From positions 1 through 64,000 of the forward strand of contig JBFLVI010000002.1 in the NCBI GenBank assembly GCA_040758635.1: 64,000 nt of DNA, in the 5' to 3' direction. Below, piece after piece: positions 7,222 through 16,170 of this stretch. How positions within the stretch are numbered: position 1 is the first letter of the stretch; every line of letters starts with the position of its first letter. Source of the stretch: Yes71-27 sp040758635 (lineage in GTDB: Bacteria > Bacillota > Desulfotomaculia > Desulfotomaculales > Ammonificaceae). Below the pieces are notes generated by a model. The model made no database searches and was not told where the DNA came from. It saw only the letters and a list, made by a program, of their open reading frames with translations. The translations under genes and the position numbers were made by a program.

Positions 7222-8025
7222 TCAGCCTCCTCTTGACGCCCATTTACAAATTTTGCGTTCTGGTGTCTTAAGATAGTTTCTCTGCACGTATTCCTTTACT
7301 TTTCCGTAGTCGTCGCCAAAAGCATATACGAAAAAGTCTTTACTGATTTTAAACGCCCACAGGCTGTTGGCTAACAGAAAAGCATCATCGTCTATAAAGG
7401 TACCGGGTATAATAGTGTTTATCCCCAACAGCCCTGGTATCCCGAAGACTACGCTTTTCCCGCCGTCAACCAGTGCATCCTTTGCAAGGTGGAGTCCTAC
7501 GCCTATTGCTGCGGCCCCGCCCAGGGCCGCAACTAACTTCATGAGCATATCTCTATCGTCCCTGCACTGGTTATACTTATCGAAAAATTTTTTCAAGAGC
7601 CAAAAACCTAAAGCGCTGTGAAAAAACCACAGGCGGTGCCACCTGATGCCGAAGAGCTCAATGTCTTTATCTGGTAGGAAAAATCCAGCCTTTAGCGCTG
7701 CTGCCGGCACCACCACCAGCAAGGACCCCTCGAGAATCAGCCGCCATTTTGGGGGCAGCCGTAAGTATATCTGTGCGCAAGAATTTTCAACAGCTTTAAT
7801 AGTGGGGTGCTGGGCAACTATTTTATACCTGCGGTTTAACTTTTGCTTAAGCCCGCTCCAGTCGGTTTCTATCGCCTTCCGTCCCAGCCAACAAGTCCCT
7901 TCGACAACAACTTGTCCTATTAAGTAGCATGCGGTATAGGCCGCTTTCAGGGCTGTCTTACTTGTTTTCCCTAACAAAGAACCTGTCGCGTATCCTAAAT
8001 CGTACCAGAAGTCGGTCTTGCTCAT
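7222..8025 (-). CDS. Hypothetical membrane-associated protein
   Basis: The 267-residue product has several hydrophobic stretches: LILEGSLLVVVPAAALKAGF near 110-130, a Trp/Phe-rich segment near 140-155 (WFFHSALGFWLL), and glycine-rich VAALGGAAAIGVGLHLA near 175-190. It has no signal peptide. The N-terminal 100 residues are basic and helical, with small-residue patterns (GYATGSLLGKTSKTALKAAY) like surface-active helices. I recognise no family. It is the last gene of the left-going strand and faces the stalk-protein gene across the shared terminator. ATG 8025 is preceded by GGGGGGT at four-base spacing. Confidence 0.65.
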   Translation of the reverse strand: MSKTDFWYDLGYATGSLLGKTSKTALKAAYTACYLIGQVVVEGTCWLGRKAIETDWSGLKQKLNRRYKIVAQHPTIKAVENSCAQIYLRLPPKWRLILEGSLLVVVPAAALKAGFFLPDKDIELFGIRWHRLWFFHSALGFWLLKKFFDKYNQCRDDRDMLMKLVAALGGAAAIGVGLHLAKDALVDGGKSVVFGIPGLLGINTIIPGTFIDDDAFLLANSLWAFKISKDFFVYAFGDDYGKVKEYVQRNYLKTPERKICKWASRGG

Positions 8026-8108
8026 AAGTACCCCCCCGAGCTGGTGTATGCTTTCACACCTTTCTATAAACGTTATACATCTGAAACTGTTATTTTGAGG
8101 GCCCCAAC

Positions 8109-8144
8109 AAAAATAAAAAAAGCCCGGGACTAAATATCCCAGGC
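8109..8144 (-). terminator. Terminator after the DNA polymerase gene
   Basis: On the - strand GCCTGGGA/TCCCGGGC (8-bp stem, one G-T pair, 7-base loop, 8122-8144) is followed by a run of T with one A. It lies about 75 bases past the polymerase stop and ends the early operon. The rest of 8026-8220 holds no gene. Confidence 0.75.
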
Positions 8145-8220
8145 GCCAGATAAAGTTATGACTGAATACTTTATGTCTTATTGTCTTAAGCTTGAGAAAT
8201 GCTCCTAGTTCACTCCCCCT

Positions 8221-11200
8221 TTAAGCCGTTTTGATTCGGTCACAAAGAACCTTTTCACCATCTTTCTTCCCCACTACCTGAAGTCTCGCCCCCTTCTTTA
8301 CTTGCTCTTGATACTTTTTGTACTCGCCGCTGAAGATTACGACATCTCTCACTCCTTCCCGTGTTTTTAGGGCGACGAAGGCCATATCTCTTCCGCGTTT
8401 ATCTGTATGCGGCAAAACTTCGGTAACTTCGCCTGTTACGGTAATTTTTTCTCCGTTCTTAGCTTTTTCCCAGCGAGTAAGCGTCAAGGGAAAACCAAGG
8501 GTTTCAATCTCATATGCCCTCTTTATAGCTAGACAGAAGGGTGGTGCCTCAAAACGCTTCTTATCTTTGGGGCGGTACTTATCGAAATAATAATTTATCA
8601 ATTTGCTCCGGTCAGGCTCAAAACAATCAAATGCGCCGGCTCGAATCAAATTAAGCACTACAGTCTTAACGGATTTTGACCTCTCGACAAAGTCGTCAAA
8701 GTCTTTAAAGGGCCTGGTGGCCAGAATCTTTTCAAGCGCCTTGGTACCTACCCCGTCAACAGACAACAACCCTAACCGAATACCACCGCCTTCCATGGTG
8801 AAGCCGGCGTCGGAGCGGTTTATGTCGGGCGGAAGTATTTCAATGTCCATTCTCCTGGCTACATCAATGTAATGCTTGACCTGCTCGGCATCACCTGACT
8901 CGGACTCCATGGAAAGCAGTGCAGTCATAAACTGAACTGGGTAGTACGTCTTTAGATACGCCGTCTGGTAAGAGATATAAGCATAGCAAGTGGAATGCGA
9001 AACGTTAAAGCCATAGGACCCGAAGCTCTCCATGAGGTCGTACACATGCGCGGCCAGTTCCTCGCTGTAGCCCCGCTTTACAGCTCCAGGAATGCCGAGC
9101 TTCTCGGAGCCATGAATGAAGTACTCCCGGTGTTCGGCAATCATCTCGGGCTTTTTCTTGCCGATGGCCTTTCTCAATAAATCTGCTTGCCCCAGGGTGT
9201 AACCCGCCATCACCCGGGCTATGTTCATGCACTGCTCCTGGTAGACTATAACCCCGTAGGTCGACTGCAAAACCGGCTCCAGGTCCCGGTGCGGGTAATC
9301 GATTTCCGCGCGGCCGTGCCTGCGGTCGATGAAATCTTCGACCATGCCGCTGCCCAGCGGTCCGGGCCTGAAAAGCGCGGCAGCAGCGACAAGGTCGGAA
9401 AACCGCGTAGGGCAGAGGCTTTTTAACATCTTTTTGAAGGCGTCGCCCTCCATTTGAAAGACGCCGTCCGTCTCGCCCTCCTGGTACAGCCTATAGACCC
9501 ACTGGTCGTCGAGCGGAATACGGTTTATATCTATTTTATTACCGGTAGACTCCTCTATAAGCTCGAGAGTGCGGCGGATAACAGTTAAGGTTTTTAGGCC
9601 AAGGAAATCGAACTTCACCAGGCCCAACTCCGCTATTGTGTTCATCTCGAACTGCGTGACAAGCTGGCCGGTCCTATCAACAAAAAGAGGAACATAGTCC
9701 ACTATCGGCCCGGGACTTATAACAATACCCGAGGCATGGGTAGAGACATGACGCGGAATGTTCTCAATTTTGGCCGCCAGCTCAAAAAGTTTTGGATATT
9801 GTTTTTGGTATTCCAGGAGCACGGGCGACTCTTCAAGCGCTTCTGCAATACTGGTTGCTCCCTCGGGAACGTTTTTAGAAATTTTATCCCTGACCTCATA
9901 ACTCAAACCAAGGGCCCTGCCGATGTCTTTAATTGCTGACCGCGGCTTTATAGTCCCGAAGGTGCAGATGTGTGCCAGGCGGTCGTGACCAAATTTGTCC
10001 GCGGCGTAAGCGATAACCCTATCCCGGTACTCGTAGTCAAAATCCACATCAATATCCGGCATCTCCATTCGCTCGGGGTTGAGAAACCGTTCAAATAAGA
10101 GTCCGAACCTTAAAGGGTCAAGATTAGTTATCCCCAGGAGATAAGTTACCAGCGAGCCGGCCGCGCTGCCGCGCCCTGGGCCCACCATGATATTGTTTTT
10201 TTTGGCCCAGTTTATAAAGTCCTGAGTTACAAGGAAGTAAGGGGCAAAACCTGCCCTAGAGATGACATCGAGCTCATATTCCAGCCGCTCGCTGCAGGAC
10301 TCTACCTTTTCATCTGTGTCTAACATATAGCCGAGCAGGCGGCGGTTACAGATACCCCTGAGACGCGATTCGGCCGTCTCCCCAGGGGGTAGTTGGTACA
10401 CAGGAAATCTAAGATTTCCAAACTCAAAGCTGACCTGGCACTTTTCAGCCACCAAAACGGTATTTTTCATCGCCTCGTCAACTTTCTCCTGTTCAAGGTA
10501 AGCCGCATGTTTCCTTATTTCTTCCTCTGTTTTAAGCCAGAAATCGTTATCAAACTTAAGCCTGTTTTCTTCTGCAACTTGTTTGTTTGTCTGTATACAC
10601 AGAAGCGTATCAAAAGCCTCATAGTCGTCCGGCGATATATAGTGACTGTCGCAGGTCATCACAAGAGGAATACCTGTCTTTGCTGAGAGCTCGAGCATTG
10701 CCGCATTAGCGGTTGCTTGCGCTGGCAGACGGTTGGGCTGAACCTCTAAATAAAACTCGTCAAAGACGTCGGTATACTCCAGCACAAGTCTCTCGGCTTC
10801 CTCTTTGAGTCCGGCCAGTAGGAGATAGGGAACCCTACCGGCCAGGCACGCAGATAAGGCGATGAGCCCTCTACCGTGCTCCCTGAGAACGGAAAGGTCT
10901 GTCCTCGGCCTATAGTAAAAGCCGTTTTGATATGCATCGGTTACAATGTAATAGAGATTTTTAAGTCCCTCCTCGTTTTTTGCGAGCAGCACCAGGTGAT
11001 AGTTATCCAGCCCCAAAGAATCTACCCTTCTGAGAAACTCAAGCCAGTTGGAACCTGCGACCTCGGGCAGAAATTCTTCGACTTTTTCGGGCGCACCGCG
11101 GATAATCTTGAGCGCCTTCTCGACCGCCTTAGCATCAAGTCCGTATTCCCGGCCAATTTCCTCGGCCCTGTCGGTCCTTTTTTCCTTTACGGTCCGGTCT

Positions 11201-11415
11201 AGAGCAAAGTACACTTCACACCCTATAACGGGATGTATGCCCTCACTCCGGCATTTTTTGTAAAACTCTACAATACCCCAGAGCCCGCCGTGGTCCGTAA
11301 TAGCCACCGCCGGATGCCCCATCTCCTTTATCCTGTGAACGAGCTTGTCAATCCTACAAAACCCGTCAAGAAAAGAGTATGGAGTGTGCAAGTGCAGATG
11401 AACAAAGGACAACAT
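8221..11415 (-). CDS. dnaE: DNA polymerase III alpha subunit (C-family, DnaE type)
   Basis: Replicative polymerase of 1064 residues. An N-terminal PHP domain (residues 1 to about 280) shows HLHTPYSFLDG, ITDHGGLWG and GCEVYF. The palm has the catalytic triad in PDIDVDFD near 453, with GPGRGSAAGSLV just before it, and fingers motifs such as FQMEGDAFKKML. A helix-hairpin-helix region (LLSVDGVGTKALEKI, about 880-900) and a C-terminal OB fold (ITVTGEVTEVLPHTDKRG, about 985-1060) complete the DnaE1/DnaE3-like order; there is no PolC-type exonuclease insert. It is slightly shorter than cellular DnaE (about 1100-1160). AAGGAGGGT precedes ATG 11415. It is the last large gene of the early block and presumably copies phage DNA with the primase and helicase encoded upstream. 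Confidence 0.96.
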   Translation of the reverse strand: MLSFVHLHLHTPYSFLDGFCRIDKLVHRIKEMGHPAVAITDHGGLWGIVEFYKKCRSEGIHPVIGCEVYFALDRTVKEKRTDRAEEIGREYGLDAKAVEKALKIIRGAPEKVEEFLPEVAGSNWLEFLRRVDSLGLDNYHLVLLAKNEEGLKNLYYIVTDAYQNGFYYRPRTDLSVLREHGRGLIALSACLAGRVPYLLLAGLKEEAERLVLEYTDVFDEFYLEVQPNRLPAQATANAAMLELSAKTGIPLVMTCDSHYISPDDYEAFDTLLCIQTNKQVAEENRLKFDNDFWLKTEEEIRKHAAYLEQEKVDEAMKNTVLVAEKCQVSFEFGNLRFPVYQLPPGETAESRLRGICNRRLLGYMLDTDEKVESCSERLEYELDVISRAGFAPYFLVTQDFINWAKKNNIMVGPGRGSAAGSLVTYLLGITNLDPLRFGLLFERFLNPERMEMPDIDVDFDYEYRDRVIAYAADKFGHDRLAHICTFGTIKPRSAIKDIGRALGLSYEVRDKISKNVPEGATSIAEALEESPVLLEYQKQYPKLFELAAKIENIPRHVSTHASGIVISPGPIVDYVPLFVDRTGQLVTQFEMNTIAELGLVKFDFLGLKTLTVIRRTLELIEESTGNKIDINRIPLDDQWVYRLYQEGETDGVFQMEGDAFKKMLKSLCPTRFSDLVAAAALFRPGPLGSGMVEDFIDRRHGRAEIDYPHRDLEPVLQSTYGVIVYQEQCMNIARVMAGYTLGQADLLRKAIGKKKPEMIAEHREYFIHGSEKLGIPGAVKRGYSEELAAHVYDLMESFGSYGFNVSHSTCYAYISYQTAYLKTYYPVQFMTALLSMESESGDAEQVKHYIDVARRMDIEILPPDINRSDAGFTMEGGGIRLGLLSVDGVGTKALEKILATRPFKDFDDFVERSKSVKTVVLNLIRAGAFDCFEPDRSKLINYYFDKYRPKDKKRFEAPPFCLAIKRAYEIETLGFPLTLTRWEKAKNGEKITVTGEVTEVLPHTDKRGRDMAFVALKTREGVRDVVIFSGEYKKYQEQVKKGARLQVVGKKDGEKVLCDRIKTA

Positions 11416-11439
11416 TACCCTCCTTTTCAGGATGCCACT

Positions 11440-11706
11440 TTACTTAGCGCGCCCTGTGCCGCCACAATCCTCACATTCTACTCTGTCCCAATTGCCACTG
11501 GCATCAATCTTCTTATAGAAACCGCGCCCACTGCAGTTCAGGCATGCATTGTTCATTTCTGTCAATATTTCCAGGGCGGCATCAATTTTTTGGAGAATGC
11601 CGGTGTATTCCTCTTTTATCTTGTTTATCTTCGCCTCCATCTCAGAAACGATAGCATACCTATGTGACTGAATTTTCTTAATAGTATGTGTTAAATCGAT
11701 GGACAT
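11440..11706 (-). CDS. Coiled-coil protein with DnaJ-like zinc ribbon
   Basis: In this 88-residue protein the first 55 residues form a likely coiled coil (MEAKINKIKEEYTGILQKID). Then comes CLNCSGRGFY ... CEDCGGTGRA, two CxxCxGxG-type repeats as in the DnaJ zinc-binding region, enough to bind one zinc. No J domain is present, so this is not a DnaJ. It is probably an adaptor or small DNA-metabolism accessory. The start ATG 11706 lies just after the stop of the HExxH gene and is likely translationally coupled. Confidence 0.7.
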   Translation of the reverse strand: MSIDLTHTIKKIQSHRYAIVSEMEAKINKIKEEYTGILQKIDAALEILTEMNNACLNCSGRGFYKKIDASGNWDRVECEDCGGTGRAK

Positions 11707-11709
11707 CCC

Positions 11710-12132
11710 CTACTCCCCCTCTTTAGCTTTCTGTATTCGCCTAAGCGCCACCAAGGCGTTCGCTACCTGGTCGACGCCCTGTTCAAATAATATTTCCTCT
11801 AAACCACCGTCACTTCTGGTAGCATTGCTTGCTACAAACAAGAGATGCACCAGCTCGTGCACCAGGGTTTGCTCCATGTCTTGCGGCAGCCCGATTTCTG
11901 CGGCAGAACTCATGTTGTAATCCAGCGAACTCAACACCTGGATATGTGCCAAAAGCCGGTCAAGTTGCCATTTTACTCTGCCCGTAGACGGAGGAGTGCT
12001 TTCAAAATCGGGCGCTCTGTTAACGGAAACACTGATTGCCCAGTGTTGCAACCCCAATATTTCTTGCCACTCGCTGCAAAGCGAACTGAGTTCGTCTTCG
12101 CTCAAAATTACTTCCTTGGGCTCATAACGCAA
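11710..12132 (-). CDS. Putative zinc metalloprotease (HExxH)
   Basis: The 140-residue product has the minimal metzincin-type motif HELVH in EQTLVHELVHLLFVA near residue 90-100 and a Glu-rich helix after it (LEEILFEQGVDQVANALVAL) that could give the third zinc ligand. The front part (SLCSEWQEILGLQHWAISVS) resembles small phage-encoded peptidase-like proteins with a SprT-like layout. It has no signal peptide, so it would act in the cytoplasm. The start is TTG 12132 with AAGGGT upstream. The substrate is unknown; the enzyme class rests only on the motif. Confidence 0.65.
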   Translation of the reverse strand: MRYEPKEVILSEDELSSLCSEWQEILGLQHWAISVSVNRAPDFESTPPSTGRVKWQLDRLLAHIQVLSSLDYNMSSAAEIGLPQDMEQTLVHELVHLLFVASNATRSDGGLEEILFEQGVDQVANALVALRRIQKAKEGE

Positions 12133-12180
12133 TGTCTTACCCTTCTTTCCCCGTGTTATTCAGCCGGTAGATTAAATAGA

Positions 12181-12408
12181 TTATCTTTCTGTTCCGCTTA
12201 CTTTCGACTCCCCGTACCATTTCCTGAGCCCATACGTGTTCAAGAGAAAATAAGCACCGAAAAGTGCGGCCTGGGCATAGGCTTCTTTGCCGATGTCGTA
12301 AACAATCCACCAGACATTGGTACAGGCAAAAATCAAAAAGGCGTACCACCTCTTGTGGATAGCCAACAGCGTTGCCGTAAAGGTCAATGCAGCAAAAAAC
12401 CAGTCCAA
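12181..12408 (-). CDS. Small membrane protein resembling a PnuC segment
   Basis: The 75-residue product has two to three membrane segments (FFAALTFTATLLAIHKRWYA, FLIFACTNVWWIVYDIG, AAALFGAYFLLNTYG-like). The pattern Asn-x-x-Trp...Tyr followed by LLNTYGLRKW recalls the C-terminal part of PnuC-type vitamin transporters, and small phage proteins of this size with that signature exist. A single short unit would have to oligomerise to act in transport, so the role is open. TTG 12408 has GGGGAG upstream and lies five bases after the nuclease stop. Confidence 0.6.
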   Translation of the reverse strand: MDWFFAALTFTATLLAIHKRWYAFLIFACTNVWWIVYDIGKEAYAQAALFGAYFLLNTYGLRKWYGESKVSGTER

Positions 12409-12413
12409 TATCC

Positions 12414-13151
12414 CTACTCCCCTAAAAGCAAACCTAACAGATACTTGCGGTTTTCTATAAGGTATCTTTCGGGCTCACTGGACCAGCATGCTTCGGTATA
12501 GTCGCAATACACACACTCGAAAGAGTCCCGGTGGTGTTCCGGAGGGGGCAGCATGAGCGAAAAAACGTGGTGGTTGATGCAGTCCATCTTTCTGCAGAGC
12601 CACCGTATACGAGCCGAATCTAATTCGTAATAAAACTCGTGCGTCTCCTGGGTGTTCTTGTTTTCTAGGAGAATCAAGCCGTCTCTTATCCCGGACAAAA
12701 ACAGGTAAAGCTGTAGCTGGTCGATATAATGTTTATACGGCCCGCTCTTGACCATGCGCAAAAAGCTCTTCTCAGAGGCACTCTTAAACTCAACCACATA
12801 AAGCTTGTCTTTACGGACAACAAAGTCAAGCCGCCCCCTGATGCGGTACCTCTTGCACAGTATAGCCACACGTGGAATGGGGCTGTTTTCGTTTAACTGG
12901 AGCTCCCTGGCAACCAAAACACCCATCCTGGCAAAATGCTTCTGGTACCGCTTATGCATGCATTCCCCCATATCGCATCTACGGAGAGAGGAGGGGGAAG
13001 GTGGAGACGCAGGATACTGAAGTATAGACATAACGTTTTTCCTGGTGCATTGGCCCAAGAGATAAGGGGAAATGGTAGTTACGACCCGTTTTTCCTGAGT
13101 CTCCACCAGATAATCATCAATTAACTCGCCGAATAGCTCCAAGTTTATCAT
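12414..13151 (-). CDS. Cas4/RecB-like PD-(D/E)XK nuclease
   Basis: The 245-residue product contains the PD-(D/E)XK core: His66 in ECMHKRY, Asp109 in RGRLDFVV, Glu121 and Lys123 in YVVEFKSAS, and the QxxxY-type helix motif YIDQLQLYL near 145. C-terminal cysteines (CVYCDYTEAC) together with Cys35 could hold an iron-sulfur cluster as in Cas4 and AddB-type nucleases. The expected activity is 5'-3' single-strand exonuclease or end-processing in recombination. Its ATG overlaps the dUTPase stop by four bases (ATGA), so the two are translationally coupled. There is no CRISPR array nearby, so it is better read as a phage recombination nuclease than as a Cas protein. Confidence 0.8.
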   Translation of the reverse strand: MINLELFGELIDDYLVETQEKRVVTTISPYLLGQCTRKNVMSILQYPASPPSPSSLRRCDMGECMHKRYQKHFARMGVLVARELQLNENSPIPRVAILCKRYRIRGRLDFVVRKDKLYVVEFKSASEKSFLRMVKSGPYKHYIDQLQLYLFLSGIRDGLILLENKNTQETHEFYYELDSARIRWLCRKMDCINHHVFSLMLPPPEHHRDSFECVYCDYTEACWSSEPERYLIENRKYLLGLLLGE

Positions 13152-13576
13152 CCCGTCGAGCCGAAGCCGCCGCGAGAGCGGTCGCTCACAGAGCTTACTT
13201 CTATTATATCACACTTCTCCCACCTAACAAAAAGAAGCTGTGCGACACGTTGTCCCCGATACACGGTAACGGCCTCGTCTTTTAAGTTATATACGCAAAT
13301 TTTTATTTCGTCGTTTTCGCCGCAGTAATCGTGGTCGATTACACCTATGCTGTTAGCCTGAATTAGTCCGGTACTGGCGAGACTGCTCCTGGGAACTAAC
13401 AGCGTTGCATACCTTTTGTCGAGCACCTCTACGACAACGTTGAGCGGGATGAGCCTGAGTTCAAGCGGGGCGACAACAACATCTTCACGCGCGCACAGGT
13501 CTATCCCCAGGGCCCCGGGTGTTTGGTAAGCAGGTAGGGGAAGACTTTTGTCGATACGTTTTATCTTTATCCTCAA
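13148..13576 (-). CDS. dut: dUTP diphosphatase (trimeric dUTPase)
   Basis: This enzyme hydrolyses dUTP to dUMP, keeping uracil out of DNA and feeding dTMP synthesis. The 142 residues show all five family motifs: GALGIDLCA, VPRSSLA, GVIDHDYCGENDEI, RVAQLLF and the C-terminal P-loop-like RGGFGSTG. This is the normal length for the trimeric family. Motif 3 carries Asp and Tyr in the expected places, favouring dUTPase over dCTP deaminase. The start is TTG 13576 with GGAAGGT upstream. It sits beside the ribonucleotide reductase genes, as in many phage nucleotide modules. Confidence 0.93.
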   Translation of the reverse strand: MRIKIKRIDKSLPLPAYQTPGALGIDLCAREDVVVAPLELRLIPLNVVVEVLDKRYATLLVPRSSLASTGLIQANSIGVIDHDYCGENDEIKICVYNLKDEAVTVYRGQRVAQLLFVRWEKCDIIEVSSVSDRSRGGFGSTG

Positions 13577-13595
13577 GTTAAATACCTTCCCGTGA

Positions 13596-13847
13596 TTAAT
13601 TTTTTATGCCCTGGTCCCTTAGGTTTGATAGCAGCTTCGTGAAACCACTGTACAGCTCCTCTTGTGCTACCCAGCCCTCCGCAAAACCCACCAACCCAAT
13701 TAGAGCCCACTCCGCGGCTGCGGAAATAATCTCGTCACTGCCGTCGTCAATAGCTGGCAGGTTGATAAATAACCAGCGCGCGAAACCCTTCTCGTCCAAC
13801 TCCCCGCGAAGATACTTGTCAGCTTGCTCGCAAAAAGCCTCTCTCAC
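13596..13847 (-). CDS. Hypothetical acidic protein
   Basis: This encodes 83 residues from GTG 13847, preceded by GGGGGGTTATAA. The product is acidic and helical (EQADKYLRGELDEKGFARWL), with no membrane segment or known motif. It lies between NrdD and dUTPase in the same direction with short gaps, so it is part of the nucleotide-metabolism transcript. Function unknown. Confidence 0.65.
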   Translation of the reverse strand: MREAFCEQADKYLRGELDEKGFARWLFINLPAIDDGSDEIISAAAEWALIGLVGFAEGWVAQEELYSGFTKLLSNLRDQGIKN

Positions 13848-13869
13848 TTATAACCCCCCAAGTAAGGTT

Positions 13870-15732
13870 TTAACCAAATATGCGCCTGGGAAACTCATAA
13901 TTTCTCCTCACCGGGTGCCAGGCGCTTACCCGGCTATAGTAACCCACAACACGCGTCAAATAATCAATATCCGTGCCGCCACACCCCGGACACGCCGAGC
14001 GGTTTCCCCCGACGACAGCCCCGCCGCAGGAATGGCACACGATGTACCCGTAATTGATGGCAAAATGGCTAGCGCCGGACTTGACACACGTTTCAATAAG
14101 TTTTTTCATCTGCACAGCATTTTTAATGGGGTCGGCGACATTTAAGTGCAGGATACCCCCTCCCGAAGTTAAATCCAGAAGCTTTCCGTTGACCATCACC
14201 CTCGTGAGAGTGTCTACGTCCTCAATCAAGGGCACGTACTGATTGCTGTAAAGTTCGTAGGGATTAGAGCCAAAGCGCGCCTCATCTTTCTTTGCAAGAG
14301 TAACAGCCGCCGTTTCGCCCGGTACCTGTTCAACGTTAAAAGCCCATCCGGTCTCTTGGGTAAAGCAATCGGCACAGGAGTCTATAGTTTTCAAAAGCTC
14401 TTCCGCGAAAGACAAGCCATCCGGCGTAACAATATCCAGACCCATGAACTTTACAGCTTCGTATACGCCCACGATGCCTATTGTTGAGAAAAACATGCCC
14501 TGATTAAACCAGTTAAGCGGCCTGAAAAATCGTAAAAATCCCTGCCTTATACGCCGCTCGAGAATCTCTTCCCTGTGAACCAGTAATAGGTCTCGCGCCT
14601 TGCAGAGCACATCTTCAAGCAGGCTGTAAAACAACTTACGGTTGCCCTTGGCCCTTCGAGCAATGCGAGGAAGGTTAACGGTAACAACACGGTGGCTGCC
14701 AACATTCACTCCGCCGTTACCGAAGGTATCGGCACGCTTCAGGCGCATTTCCTCCAGGTTGTTGCAGACACGACAGCAGCTGGCTATCTTCTGCCCGTCG
14801 TTAACGTAAATGTTAAAACAGGCTTTTTTGATGTTGTTTTTCGCTACCCAGGCAAGAAAGTCTCCATCTTGTATTGCACCGTCCTTAACCATTATATTGA
14901 CGGTGCACACGGGGAAGCGGTAGGGAAGACTCGAAGCAGGGTCGCCTTCGGCAAACCACTCCCCGAAAAGTTTTTGCAGGTGCATAACATAATCGAGGTC
15001 TGGCCTGGAGCCGTCGGGATAAACATAATCACGCCATACGGCTTCCAGGTTAGGACGGTCGAAAAGGGAAATATTAGTAAAAGGCGAATCGCACCCCAGC
15101 CTGAACTTGTTATTGACCACATGAACAAATTTTTGAAACTGCTGGAGCGCTTCGTAATCGCTAATGCCGTCCCGTGTCGCGTACCAGGCAAAATTAATAA
15201 TAAGGTCGGCAGGAGCTACAGCTCCGGCAAATTGTTGTGACAAATCCATTGTTGTTTCGATTACCTGCGCCATAAAAGAATCTGCGCGTTTGGGCGGCAG
15301 GGAGTGAAGCTGTCCATACTTGCGCCCTTCATGCATTAACGGTGCCGTTGAAAAAGCCAGGCAATATGGCATCTGAAGCTTCACAGATGAAGCATCATGG
15401 AAATAGACGTCTCCTTCAATAATAGAGCGTAGCAGCTCGTTAGCGCGCTCTATCCCGAACCTCTTCTTAGCATAGCGCCAGAGAAGGTAATAGCCCTCAA
15501 GCTTCAAAAGCCCCTTTGTTATCTCCATCACGTAATTGTTGGGGGTTTTTTCATCGTCAATATTAGCGTTGGCATCAATAGAGATGTCCGAGATTTTATG
15601 AGTAAAGTAATCGTGGGACATGGCGCCCACGTCTATCTTTCGCTTACTGATTCCCTCAAGCTCGAGAAACTTTTTGTTTAAGCCGTAGTAGAACTCGTCA
15701 AACTCTTTTTCAAAGGTGCAGGTAACCTGCAT
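13870..15732 (-). CDS. nrdD: Anaerobic (class III) ribonucleoside-triphosphate reductase
   Basis: This enzyme reduces NTPs to dNTPs using a glycyl radical and works only without oxygen. In 620 residues I see the N-terminal body (no ATP-cone is visible at the start), the substrate-binding barrel, a four-Cys zinc site (Cys566, 569, 581, 584 in CHSCGG...CPGCGG) and a glycyl radical loop TRVVGYY with Gly597. The tail after the radical Gly (SRVSAWHPVRRNYEFPRRIF) differs from the common FNxGKQxE ending. It lacks the ATP-cone seen in many cellular NrdD, so it may escape dATP feedback. GAGGGGGAT precedes ATG 15732, which lies inside the 3' end of nrdG. Confidence 0.95.
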   Translation of the reverse strand: MQVTCTFEKEFDEFYYGLNKKFLELEGISKRKIDVGAMSHDYFTHKISDISIDANANIDDEKTPNNYVMEITKGLLKLEGYYLLWRYAKKRFGIERANELLRSIIEGDVYFHDASSVKLQMPYCLAFSTAPLMHEGRKYGQLHSLPPKRADSFMAQVIETTMDLSQQFAGAVAPADLIINFAWYATRDGISDYEALQQFQKFVHVVNNKFRLGCDSPFTNISLFDRPNLEAVWRDYVYPDGSRPDLDYVMHLQKLFGEWFAEGDPASSLPYRFPVCTVNIMVKDGAIQDGDFLAWVAKNNIKKACFNIYVNDGQKIASCCRVCNNLEEMRLKRADTFGNGGVNVGSHRVVTVNLPRIARRAKGNRKLFYSLLEDVLCKARDLLLVHREEILERRIRQGFLRFFRPLNWFNQGMFFSTIGIVGVYEAVKFMGLDIVTPDGLSFAEELLKTIDSCADCFTQETGWAFNVEQVPGETAAVTLAKKDEARFGSNPYELYSNQYVPLIEDVDTLTRVMVNGKLLDLTSGGGILHLNVADPIKNAVQMKKLIETCVKSGASHFAINYGYIVCHSCGGAVVGGNRSACPGCGGTDIDYLTRVVGYYSRVSAWHPVRRNYEFPRRIFG

Positions 15733-16168
15733 TAAATATCCCCCTCTTGTCTATTACATACTGATTGGTAGAAGCAGGAAAACTATAGGTCTTAAGCTCT
15801 TCGATATAAGGACCGCACTTTATCACATCAAAAATGTCACGTATCGCAGAAGGAACCTCTTCATATTCGCGGCCGGTGAAAAGCCAGAGTTCATAACCCA
15901 TTTCCTTGCCGGCGCGCGCCAGCGCTATAACTGCCTCGGGCTGGAGTAAAGGCTCGCCACCTAACAGAACCAAAGCGTCATGAAATACACGCCAAGACTT
16001 TAATTTTTCTGTAACTTCTTCCACGGATACCTCAAGCCCGCCGTCCAGCGGCCAAAGTTCGGGGTTGTGACAACCTTTGCAGTGAATGTCGCATCCCTGA
16101 AAAAAAAGATTGACGCTGACACTATCCGTTTCTGCTGTAGCCAGCGTCTGAATTGCACCGAGGCGCAC
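15710..16168 (-). CDS. nrdG: NrdD-activating radical SAM enzyme
   Basis: This protein makes the glycyl radical on NrdD from S-adenosylmethionine. The 152 residues carry the radical-SAM Cys triplet CDIHCKGC (CxxxCxxC) near 29-36, then HNPELW and LLGGEPLLQPEA, typical of NrdG. Its last 23 bases overlap nrdD, so the two are co-translated. The GTG start has no strong ribosome-binding site nearby; AAAGGAGG lies about 20 bases upstream, inside the end of the sigma-like gene, so an upstream start or coupling to that gene is possible. Confidence 0.92.
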   Translation of the reverse strand: MRLGAIQTLATAETDSVSVNLFFQGCDIHCKGCHNPELWPLDGGLEVSVEEVTEKLKSWRVFHDALVLLGGEPLLQPEAVIALARAGKEMGYELWLFTGREYEEVPSAIRDIFDVIKCGPYIEELKTYSFPASTNQYVIDKRGIFNAGYLHL

Positions 16169-16170
16169 CT

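Noticed and set aside
8026..8110. Promoter for the membrane protein gene at 7,222
   Set aside because: Only weak -10-like sequences are present and no matching -35 box could be chosen with confidence.
12137..12349. 70-codon - strand frame overlapping the PnuC-like gene
   Set aside because: A shifted frame of the same region; the 12,181-12,408 frame has the membrane pattern and the better start.
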